Origin: a virus
Reading direction: 5' to 3' (one strand)
IMG/VR virus record: IMGVR_UViG_3300044617_000784
Location: 1-43,447 of that record
Length of the DNA stretch: 43,447 nucleotides
Shown: positions 14,871 through 19,671 of the stretch, piece after piece
Position numbering within the stretch: position 1 is the stretch's first letter
Layout of the letters: every line of letters starts with the position of its first letter
Position numbers and translations under genes: made by a program
Notes under the pieces: model-generated
The model's input: the letters and a program-made list of their open reading frames with translations, nothing else
Told to the model about the DNA's origin: nothing
Databases searched by the model: none

Positions 14871-15923
14871 TCAAATAATTGCGTTTACCTGTTCTTTAAT
14901 CCATGCATAAGTTTTAGAGATTCCCTCTTCAAGAGTCATGGAGTAATCCCATCCTAACTCTTTTCTAATAATATCGTTGTTACTATTGCGACCACGAACA
15001 CCAAGAGGAGCATCAAGTTTATGCTGCCTCTTTACAGGAATGCCAGCAACCTTAGCAACAGTATCTACCAGTTGATTAATGGTAACCATCTCCTCAGAAC
15101 CAATATTTACTGGTCCGATGAAGTTGGAATCCATCATGCGACGAGTTGCTTCAATACACTCATCAATAAAGAGGAATGAACGAGTCTGTTCTCCATCACC
15201 CCATACCTCAATCGTACCACCAACCAGAGGAAGTTCTGCTACCTTTCTACAGATAGCAGCAGGTGCTTTTTCCCTACCGCCAGTCCAAGTGCCTTCTGGT
15301 CCAAAAATATTGTGGTATCGAGCAACACGTACAGGAATACCATAGTTGCGATGATAAGCAAAATACAACCTTTCTGAAAAGAGTTTTTCCCATCCATATT
15401 CAGAATCTGGGTTAGCTGGATAAGCGGACTCTTCACGACAATCGGGATTATCAGGATCAAGTTGATTGTGCTCTGGATACATGCAAGCAGAACCAGAATA
15501 GAAGATCTTAGTTACATTCTTACCAAGAAAATCATTAAACTTCCTTACAGACTCAAGAACATTCAAGTTGATGGTAACAGAATTATGCATGATATCTGCA
15601 TCATTCTCACCAGTGAAAACAAACCCTGCTCCGCCCATATCAGCAGCAAACTGATAGATCTCATCAAATGCCTGAAGATATCGTGAAGGAACAAAGTTAT
15701 AGAAGTTTCCCTTGTCACCTTTGTATTGGATTACTCGTTCTACAAAGTTAATATCCCTTAGATCACCAACTACAAATTCATTTGCTTCTGTCTTAGAAAA
15801 CTCTGGGTGCTTAAGATCCACACCACGAACCCAATATCCCTCTGCACGAAGTCGTTTGACCATGTGACTTCCAATAAAACCACCAGCACCAAGAACAAGT
15901 GCTTTCTTTACATATTGACTCAT
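14871..15923 (-). CDS. GDP-mannose-3,5-epimerase-like NAD-dependent epimerase
   Basis: 350 residues, extended SDR. LVLGAGGFIGSHMVKRL (residues 9-25) binds NAD, EIYQFAADMGGAGFV and IFYSGSACMYPEH match the plant GDP-mannose-3,5-epimerase (GME) blocks, the Tyr-x3-Lys pair lies in SEYGWEKLFSERL, and RYHNIFGPEGTWTGGREKAP and WGDGEQTRSFLFIDECIEA are close to GME. GME turns GDP-D-mannose into GDP-L-galactose or GDP-L-gulose. As the promoter-proximal gene of the operon it would supply an L-sugar donor for the GT11-like enzymes. Close alternatives in the same family cannot be excluded without alignment. Confidence 0.8.
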   Translation of the reverse strand: MSQYVKKALVLGAGGFIGSHMVKRLRAEGYWVRGVDLKHPEFSKTEANEFVVGDLRDINFVERVIQYKGDKGNFYNFVPSRYLQAFDEIYQFAADMGGAGFVFTGENDADIMHNSVTINLNVLESVRKFNDFLGKNVTKIFYSGSACMYPEHNQLDPDNPDCREESAYPANPDSEYGWEKLFSERLYFAYHRNYGIPVRVARYHNIFGPEGTWTGGREKAPAAICRKVAELPLVGGTIEVWGDGEQTRSFLFIDECIEATRRMMDSNFIGPVNIGSEEMVTINQLVDTVAKVAGIPVKRQHKLDAPLGVRGRNSNNDIIRKELGWDYSMTLEEGISKTYAWIKEQVNAII

Positions 15924-15950
15924 AAAGAATTAATAATCTCTGTACTATCT

Positions 15951-15979
15951 ATTATACAAAAAAAGAGGGGTCATGTAAA
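15951..15979 (-). promoter_or_regulatory. Consensus promoter of the 12-gene envelope operon, interleaved with a terminator
   Basis: Minus-strand TTTACA (15974-15979), 17-nt spacer, TATAAT (15951-15956), 28 nt before the ATG of the epimerase. The -35 hexamer is the loop of the terminator at 15963-15987, and the spacer is its 3' arm plus T-tract. Confidence 0.85.
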
Positions 15980-15987
15980 CCCCTCTT
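15963..15987 (-). terminator. Terminator of the upstream small-gene transcript
   Basis: An 8-bp perfect stem AAGAGGGG/CCCCTCTT (15963-15970, 15980-15987) with a 9-nt loop and a T-tract on the minus strand. It ends the transcript of the small genes at 16015-16863. Confidence 0.85.
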
Positions 15988-16014
15988 CGGTAACTCAGGC
16001 TCGCCACCAATTCT

Positions 16015-16104
16015 TTAACTGGAAATTGGAAACCAGGCGGAGAAAGAACTTCCCCATCCGCACCACTTGCTCTTAAGGAAAAGCAAGAAACCATAAGGGG
16101 TCAT
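16015..16104 (-). CDS. Possible 29-residue peptide
   Basis: The ATG at 16102-16104 is preceded by a good Shine-Dalgarno, GGTGGAG, six nt away. The product, MTPYGFLLFLKSKWCGWGSS followed by FSAWFPISS, is hydrophobic and Trp-rich with a Cys. It is the last reading frame before the terminator at 15963. No family recognised; a longer in-frame start exists but would run into the membrane-protein gene at 16119. Confidence 0.45.
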   Translation of the reverse strand: MTPYGFLLFLKSKWCGWGSSFSAWFPISS

Positions 16105-16118
16105 TTTGACTCCACCAC

Positions 16119-16352
16119 TTAGTTTTGAGAAACTAAGAAAAGTTGGGTTAACTTTGATATCTCGGTAATACCAAAGAATGCACATAAGAATAGCACATCC
16201 CAAAGTTTAAGTTTAATCGCAAAAGGTACTGTGAGTAATCCCCCAATAACTTTTATCATTAAACCATATTTAAATTCTCCCCATAACATAGTTTGATAAC
16301 CAATTATCAGGAGAATATTTCCAATCCAACGAAGTAGATCAGATTTAGACAT
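16119..16352 (-). CDS. Small membrane protein, two to three spans (77 aa)
   Basis: Hydrophobic throughout: WIGNILLIIGYQTMLWGEF, YGLMIKVIGGLLTVPFAIKL and WDVLFLCAFFGITEISKL are the likely membrane segments. The layout resembles SemiSWEET-like or PQ-loop half-transporters in size, but no defining motif is clear. Unknown function. Second gene of a four-gene small transcript behind the promoter at 16886-16914. Confidence 0.7.
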   Translation of the reverse strand: MSKSDLLRWIGNILLIIGYQTMLWGEFKYGLMIKVIGGLLTVPFAIKLKLWDVLFLCAFFGITEISKLTQLFLVSQN

Positions 16353-16399
16353 AAGGGGTTTGCTCCCGACCAGTACTTTTAAAGTCTCTCCGTGACTAT

Positions 16400-16651
16400 T
16401 TAATCATCATCGTCTCCCACATAACAAGGAACTCGATCTGGATCTAACCATTTAGTGTATTCAAAATCTTCCATAGCAGTCATCAACTGCATTTCATTAT
16501 CACATAGATACATATCCCGATAACGACCAGTATAAGAATCTACTTTTTGAATACGGCAATCGGGTTTACCATTAATTTCCAAGGTGCCAACTTGGATATA
16601 ACGGTAAGGAAATCGTTCCATAAGAACAGTTGGTTTCCTGACTACTTTCAT
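16400..16651 (-). CDS. Unknown protein, 83 aa
   Basis: A compact soluble protein with beta-rich YRYIQVGTLEINGKPDCRIQ, then an acidic Asp-rich tail ending in four Asp. The start ATG overlaps the stop of the upstream gene (ATGA). No family recognised. The size and position among early small genes suggest an early host-interaction protein; this is inference from position only. Confidence 0.75.
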   Translation of the reverse strand: MKVVRKPTVLMERFPYRYIQVGTLEINGKPDCRIQKVDSYTGRYRDMYLCDNEMQLMTAMEDFEYTKWLDPDRVPCYVGDDDD

Positions 16652-16863
16652 GCTACCTCAACAGATTCCAGATCATTATACACATATTCCATCAGCATTT
16701 CATAGTCATCCAGAGGATCACCAGAAAATACTACACCTTCACTTTCATAGTACCGACGAACTTTTTTGTAAAGTTTCGGATTCTTTACATCAAGATAAAA
16801 TTCACCGTTTGCTGCACCACGAAGGGTCTGGACATCTTTCTTGAATTTGGAATTGAGAGTCAT
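16648..16863 (-). CDS. Unknown protein, 71 aa, first gene of a small early transcript
   Basis: Start taken at ATG 16861-16863 (MTLNSKFKKDVQTLRGAANG), since the promoter -10 at 16886-16891 lies inside the longer frame. It has a basic N-terminus (KFKKDV..., KLYKKVRRYYESEG) and an acidic C-terminus (DDYEMLMEYVYNDLESVEVA). Charged alpha-helical protein without a recognised family. Translationally coupled to the next gene through ATGA. Confidence 0.7.
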   Translation of the reverse strand: MTLNSKFKKDVQTLRGAANGEFYLDVKNPKLYKKVRRYYESEGVVFSGDPLDDYEMLMEYVYNDLESVEVA

Positions 16864-16885
16864 TTTTTTGATTGTTGACCTTAGT

Positions 16886-16914
16886 ATTATAAGGGTTTGA
16901 CTTGGAGAAGTCAA
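16886..16914 (-). promoter_or_regulatory. Consensus early promoter for the genes at 16863-16015
   Basis: Minus-strand TTGACT (16909-16914), 17-nt spacer, TATAAT (16886-16891), 22 nt before the ATG. A strong sigma70-like site located just behind the tRNA cluster. Confidence 0.85.
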
Positions 16915-16939
16915 GACGGACAGGTGCCAATCTGTCCTA

Positions 16940-17012
16940 TGCTCCTTGAGGGGATCGAACCCACCTGAGACCGATTATGAGTCGGTTGCTTTCACCAGAT
17001 AGCTAAAGGAGC
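16940..17012 (-). tRNA. tRNA with anticodon CAT (Met or Ile2)
   Basis: A 73-nt cloverleaf: acceptor GCTCCTT/AAGGAGC, discriminator A, anticodon stem ACCGA/TCGGT with loop CTCATAA. There is one T-T mismatch in the T stem. A CAT anticodon can be elongator Met or, when modified to lysidine, Ile reading ATA; the sequence alone does not settle it. A separate TAT tRNA next door would make the Ile2 role redundant, which slightly favours Met. CCA is not encoded. Confidence 0.9.
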
Positions 17013-17014
17013 AA

Positions 17015-17086
17015 TAGGAGTACTGGGAGTTGAACCCAGACTACCCCGTTATAAGCAGGGCGCTCTAACCATTAAGCTATACTCCC
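17015..17086 (-). tRNA. tRNA-Ile(TAT)
   Basis: A 72-nt cloverleaf: acceptor GGGAGTA/TACTCCT with one G-U, anticodon stem CCCTG/CGGGG, loop CTTATAA, so the anticodon is TAT (reads ATA, Ile). T-arm CTGGGTTCAACTCCCAG is intact. TAT anticodons are rare in bacteria, which normally use a modified CAT tRNA. Two bases separate it from the CAT tRNA. Confidence 0.85.
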
Positions 17087-17093
17087 AAGAAAA

Positions 17094-17321
17094 TCACGAA
17101 CCTTCTTCGTGATCTGTGTGAATGTGTATCAGTTCATCATCCACGATAGATTCTACTACGTACTTTATGGTTTCGTTGTAAGGAACTATTACAGCACTTC
17201 TATTTCCATCTTTGATAATAAAGGATTCACCATTTTCAACTCTTTCTATAAGATTGTCAAAATCTGCTTGAAACTCTTCGACTGTAAATGATTCAAGGTT
17301 TTCTAGTTCTTGCATTTTCAT
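17094..17321 (-). CDS. Phd/YefM-like antitoxin-type protein without visible toxin (75 aa)
   Basis: From ATG 17319-17321 the product has ESFTVEEFQADFDNLIERVE followed by NGESFIIKDGNRSAVIVPYN, which is the Phd/YefM antitoxin N-terminal fold: helix, then the G-E-x-x-I-I/T-x-x-G-x-x-x-A-V-I-V/L beta hairpin that binds operator DNA as a dimer. The C-terminal tail (VVESIVDDELIHIHTDHEEGS) would be the toxin-binding region. No RelE/Doc-like partner is next to it; neighbours are tRNA genes. It could block a host toxin or act as a regulator; both are inference. A longer frame upstream overlaps the tRNA-Pro gene and is not used. Confidence 0.7.
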   Translation of the reverse strand: MKMQELENLESFTVEEFQADFDNLIERVENGESFIIKDGNRSAVIVPYNETIKYVVESIVDDELIHIHTDHEEGS

Positions 17322-17335
17322 AAAGTGATTATGAA

Positions 17336-17409
17336 TCCGAGATGCAGGATTCGAACCTGCGACCCTCTGTTCCCAAAACAGATGCGCTACCAAGCTGCGC
17401 TAATCCCGG
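17336..17409 (-). tRNA. tRNA-Pro(TGG)
   Basis: A 74-nt cloverleaf with acceptor CCGGGAT/ATCTCGG, discriminator A, anticodon stem TCTGT/ACAGA, loop TTTGGGA, and T-arm GCAGGTTCGAATCCTGC. The anticodon TGG reads CCN Pro codons. Confidence 0.95.
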
Positions 17410-17523
17410 TTATTTGTTTTTGTGTACGATCATTATACCAAGGATTGGAACCATAGTCAAGAGGTAACATAAGATGAATAAGAACACTTGATTGTTGAGT
17501 AATACTCCAGCAAAATGTCTCAT
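17410..17523 (-). CDS. 37-residue membrane peptide
   Basis: From the ATG at 17521-17523 the minus strand encodes a hydrophobic peptide (MRHFAGVLLNNQVFLFILCY then LLTMVPILGIMIVHKNK): one long membrane span with a basic end. Its ATG overlaps the TGA of the next gene (ATGA). The stop TAA at 17410-17412 directly touches the tRNA-Pro 5' end. No family recognised. Confidence 0.6.
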   Translation of the reverse strand: MRHFAGVLLNNQVFLFILCYLLTMVPILGIMIVHKNK

Positions 17524-17687
17524 CGTACTTTATCTATAATCGCAATAACACCGTGGGCATAAAAGAAAAGCAGAACCGAACCGATTGTTGCTGATATTAT
17601 TGTAGCAGTTTTATTGTGTTTGTCAATAGCAGCATCGATCATTTCTTGAACTTCAGATCGACTGATAAACTCATCATGAGGTTCCAT
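17520..17687 (-). CDS. 55-residue small membrane protein
   Basis: ATG at 17685-17687. Acidic soluble head (MEPHDEFISRSEVQEMIDAA, then IDKHNK) followed by one membrane helix (TATIISATIGSVLLFFYAHG, then VIAIIDKVR). It overlaps both neighbours by 4 and 1 nt (ATGA and TGATG). The helix-then-anchor layout is like small coiled-coil/membrane phage proteins. No function assigned. Confidence 0.65.
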   Translation of the reverse strand: MEPHDEFISRSEVQEMIDAAIDKHNKTATIISATIGSVLLFFYAHGVIAIIDKVR

Positions 17688-17836
17688 CACTTTTCATCTC
17701 CAAGAAATTTAGCAAGAGGATCTCTTCTGGTCTTTACTATTTCTACTGCTCTCTTGTAGAACATATTATCGGTATTTCCAGAAGACTCGAAAGTTTCTTT
17801 GATACGGACCCAATTATTATAGGTATGTTGGTCCAT
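17687..17836 (-). CDS. 49-residue unknown soluble protein
   Basis: ATG at 17834-17836. The product begins MDQHTYNNWVRIKETFESSG and ends RRDPLAKFLGDEK: a short helical, charged protein. It is the first gene of three overlapping micro-genes between tRNA-Ser and tRNA-Pro. A promoter-like region (TATAAT at about 17860) precedes it, but the spacing to the nearest TTGACA is 21 nt, too long to be sure. Confidence 0.6.
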   Translation of the reverse strand: MDQHTYNNWVRIKETFESSGNTDNMFYKRAVEIVKTRRDPLAKFLGDEK

Positions 17837-17938
17837 GTCTGTGATGCGTATTACTATTATATACTAATCACGAGATTTTGACTGTCAACAAAATGTGTTC
17901 ATCCCGTAACACTGTTGAAGAAAATATTAAGTTTGAAA

Positions 17939-18023
17939 CGGAAAGGGTGGGATTCGAACCCACGGATGCTTTCACATCGCTAGTTTTCAAGACTAGAGCC
18001 TTAAACCACTCGACCACCTTTCC
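17939..18023 (-). tRNA. tRNA-Ser(TGA)
   Basis: An 85-nt class II tRNA with acceptor GGAAAGG/CCTTTCC, discriminator G as in all Ser tRNAs, anticodon stem CTAGT/ACTAG, loop CTTGAAA and a long variable arm (GATGTGAAAGCATC). Its first base is also the last base of the TAG stop of the gene at 18274. Confidence 0.95.
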
Positions 18024-18274
18024 TATCGAATTTCAAAGTCCAGTTTACGAACTTTACGTTGTCTTCTTGCTTCCTGAAAAGCAAGATCTTGAGAGGATAA
18101 CACATTTGTTTTATGTGTTTCCTTTAATGAGTTTAACATAACAACACGAGATAAGTCAAGTGCTGAAATTTTATCTCCACGAATAGTTGCCATATTAGGA
18201 CAACCACAGGTTACTGTCCTAGTTTGATGTCCTGTTATTTCTCTATTGCAATCCTTGCATCTTATAGAAATCAT
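18023..18274 (-). CDS. Small protein with possible zinc ribbon (83 aa)
   Basis: The N-terminus has CKDCNREITGHQTRTVTCGC: two Cys pairs (C6/C9 and C23/C25) in a small zinc-ribbon-like arrangement. A helical, basic C-terminus follows (LSSQDLAFQEARRQRKVRKL). Its start lies 6 nt behind the Dps stop. The stop overlaps the tRNA-Ser gene by one base, so the mRNA is probably processed there. Function unknown. Confidence 0.7.
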   Translation of the reverse strand: MISIRCKDCNREITGHQTRTVTCGCPNMATIRGDKISALDLSRVVMLNSLKETHKTNVLSSQDLAFQEARRQRKVRKLDFEIR

Positions 18275-18277
18275 TTT

Positions 18278-18715
18278 TCATTCCTTTAAATACGACCTTA
18301 ACATCCAAACAAATTTACCATGAGTTTCAATTAAATCTTGAGCGATATTTGAAGTAGTGTATTGCTTTGTGGTTTCTGATTCTTCTACAACTGCAGTCAG
18401 AAGTTCAATTATTTTTTTATTATCAGAAAGCAATTGAGATACCATCAGTTTATCGGTTGGGTTTGATGCTGCTTCTGGAATCTCAGATGTTTCAACTACT
18501 CTACTGATTGGTGAGATAGCTTTCATACGAAGATATCTCATATGCTCAGTCAGTCTATCTAGTTCAGTTTGCATCGTGGTGTACTGATCACCGAATGCTT
18601 CATGAAGTTGGAAGAAATCAGAACCAACTACATTCCAGTGATACACCCATGTTTTCTGCATTAAACAGAAAAGACTTGTTTGTGCTTTATGTAATGATTG
18701 ATATAACTCGTCCAT
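18278..18715 (-). CDS. Dps-like mini-ferritin
   Basis: 145 residues, the right size for a Dps subunit. The interfacial ferroxidase residues are in place: H26 in YHWNVVG, H38 in FFQLHEAF (H-x11-H spacing as in E. coli Dps), then D53 and E57 in ELDRLTEHM. The rest is a four-helix bundle ending HGKFVWMLRSYLKE, typical of the family. Dps stores iron, removes peroxide and covers DNA. A CATAAATA late motif 13 nt upstream suggests it is made late. It may protect phage DNA from oxidative damage caused by damaged photosystems; that reason is inference. Confidence 0.88.
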   Translation of the reverse strand: MDELYQSLHKAQTSLFCLMQKTWVYHWNVVGSDFFQLHEAFGDQYTTMQTELDRLTEHMRYLRMKAISPISRVVETSEIPEAASNPTDKLMVSQLLSDNKKIIELLTAVVEESETTKQYTTSNIAQDLIETHGKFVWMLRSYLKE

Positions 18716-18728
18716 TATCTTTTTGAAG

Positions 18729-18736
18729 TATTTATG
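18729..18736 (-). promoter_or_regulatory. Late promoter motif CATAAATA before dps
   Basis: Minus-strand CATAAATA ends 13 nt before the dps ATG; the same 13-nt spacing occurs before the 51-aa gene at 40204. Confidence 0.5.
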
Positions 18737-18737
18737 A

Positions 18738-18810
18738 TGGGAGCAGAGGGATTCGAACCCCCGACATTCTGCGTGTAAAGCAGACGCTGCTACCGCTGAG
18801 CTATGCTCCC
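18738..18810 (-). tRNA. tRNA-Val(TAC)
   Basis: A 73-nt cloverleaf with acceptor GGGAGCA/TGCTCCC, discriminator A, anticodon stem TCTGC/GCAGA, loop TTTACAC, T-arm with GGTTCGAATCC. The anticodon TAC reads GTN Val codons. Confidence 0.95.
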
Positions 18811-18813
18811 ATT

Positions 18814-18885
18814 TCCTCTGTCTGGGAATCGAACCCAGTTTCTATGTGGATTGTCACCCTGTCCTTACCAATAGACTACCAGAGG
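18814..18885 (-). tRNA. tRNA-like sequence with aberrant anticodon arm
   Basis: 72 nt in the middle of the tRNA cluster, with a 6-bp acceptor CCTCTG/CAGAGG, a D-arm GTCT...GGAC containing GGTAA, and a perfect T-arm CTGGGTTCGATTCCCAG. The anticodon region (GGGTGACAATCC) can form only a 3-bp stem around a 6-nt loop TGACAA; five normal pairs are absent. If read as a loop, the anticodon might be GAC (Val), but I cannot assign it. It is probably a degenerate or unusual tRNA. Confidence 0.55.
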
Positions 18886-18887
18886 TA

Positions 18888-18959
18888 CTCCCCCTCCTGG
18901 ATTCGAACCAGGGACCCTACGATTAACAGTCGTTTGCGCTACCGCTGCGCCAAGAGGGA
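18888..18959 (-). tRNA. tRNA-Asn(GTT)
   Basis: A 72-nt cloverleaf with acceptor TCCCTCT/AGGGGGA (one G-U), discriminator G, anticodon stem with ACGA/TCGT, loop CTGTTAA and T-arm CCTGGTTCGAATCCAGG. The anticodon is GTT. Confidence 0.95.
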
Positions 18960-18979
18960 ATAAGAACCCGAAGGTTCAG

Positions 18980-19051
18980 AGCGGAATACCGGATTCGAAC
19001 CGGTGACATTCAACTTGGAAGGATGACGTTCTACCACTGAACTAATTCCGC
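18980..19051 (-). tRNA. tRNA-Gly(TCC)
   Basis: A 72-nt cloverleaf with acceptor GCGGAAT/ATTCCGC, discriminator T, loop CTTCCAA and T-arm ACCGGTTCGAATCCGGT. The anticodon TCC reads GGA/GGG. Confidence 0.95.
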
Positions 19052-19137
19052 ATTTGATGGAGTAAGTGTGATATACCTCATAAGGATATAACAGTGACTT
19101 ACCCTCTATCACTTTTATATATGGAGATAAACTCCAA

Positions 19138-19211
19138 CGACTCAAGTAGGACTCGAACCTACGACCGACTGCTTAGAAGGCAGTTGCTCTATCCATCTGA
19201 GCTATTGAGTC
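19138..19211 (-). tRNA. tRNA-Arg(TCT)
   Basis: A 74-nt cloverleaf with acceptor GACTCAA/TTGAGTC, discriminator G, anticodon stem ACTGC/GCAGT, loop CTTCTAA, and T-arm GTAGGTTCGAGTCCTAC. The anticodon TCT reads AGA/AGG, codons that are rare in many cyanobacteria. The 86 nt between this gene and tRNA-Gly hold no gene that I can support. Confidence 0.95.
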
Positions 19212-19228
19212 ATTATGTTTTAAGTATA

Positions 19229-19639
19229 TCACTCTTCTCTACAAGTGTCAAGCCATGGTGAACAGAGTCTCATTTCTCCTCCAAGTTTCTTACACTCTTC
19301 AGTATAACACTTAGAAGTATCTAGAGCTTTCTCTATCAACCTGGGCAAAGGTACTCTAGGTGGTTCTGAGTCCCTTGTCAAGTCCTCATATTCTCTGATT
19401 GCTCTGTCCACATCTCTCTTGACTCTACGATCCACCACACCAGGATCTTGGAGCAGGATATCGTTGATTATGGTCTGAGGGAACAGAGTCCTCTGTGCCT
19501 CGTCTAGAAGGTCCCACAGGGTCTTCTGAGACACTCCTGAGCACTGTGAGAGGGTTGCTACAATACCACTGAGTATGAGACTTATAGTGATTATCTGCTT
19601 CTTATCTGGTTTCTTCTTTCCGAAGTTAAAATTAAACAT
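19229..19639 (-). CDS. Membrane-anchored or lipoprotein-like protein, 136 aa
   Basis: A basic N-terminus (MFNFNFGKKKPDKKQ) precedes one hydrophobic segment (IITISLILSGIVATLSQCSG). The Cys after ATLSQ could be a lipobox, though the consensus is imperfect. The remainder is soluble and charged, with two Cys pairs near the end (CYTEEC, LCSPWLDTC), so a disulfide-bearing periplasmic domain is likely. A role in lysis (for example an Rz1-like spanin) or in envelope change is possible but not shown. The ATG follows directly behind the T-tract of the terminator at 19646-19667. Confidence 0.65.
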   Translation of the reverse strand: MFNFNFGKKKPDKKQIITISLILSGIVATLSQCSGVSQKTLWDLLDEAQRTLFPQTIINDILLQDPGVVDRRVKRDVDRAIREYEDLTRDSEPPRVPLPRLIEKALDTSKCYTEECKKLGGEMRLCSPWLDTCREE

Positions 19640-19645
19640 AAAAAA

Positions 19646-19667
19646 AGAGGAGTAGCAACACTCCTCT
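19646..19667 (-). terminator. Terminator of the 472-aa basic protein gene
   Basis: An 8-bp stem AGAGGAGT/ACTCCTCT (19646-19653, 19660-19667) with a 6-nt loop, followed by T on the minus strand. It is nearly the same hairpin as the one at 21124-21146. Confidence 0.85.
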
Positions 19668-19671
19668 GTAT

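Noticed and set aside
17322-17393. N-terminal extension of the Phd-like gene
   Set aside because: It would translate the tRNA-Pro gene (GSNPASRI is the usual T-arm artefact).
17850-17905. Promoter before the 49-aa gene (TTGACA ... TATAAT)
   Set aside because: The spacing is 21 nt (19 to the alternative TATATA), outside the normal range, unlike the 17-nt sites elsewhere in the window.
18939-19145. Minus-strand 68-codon ORF
   Set aside because: Runs through the tRNA-Gly gene and part of tRNA-Asn; the translated tRNA sequence (ERHPSKLNVTGSNPVFR) is a known artefact.
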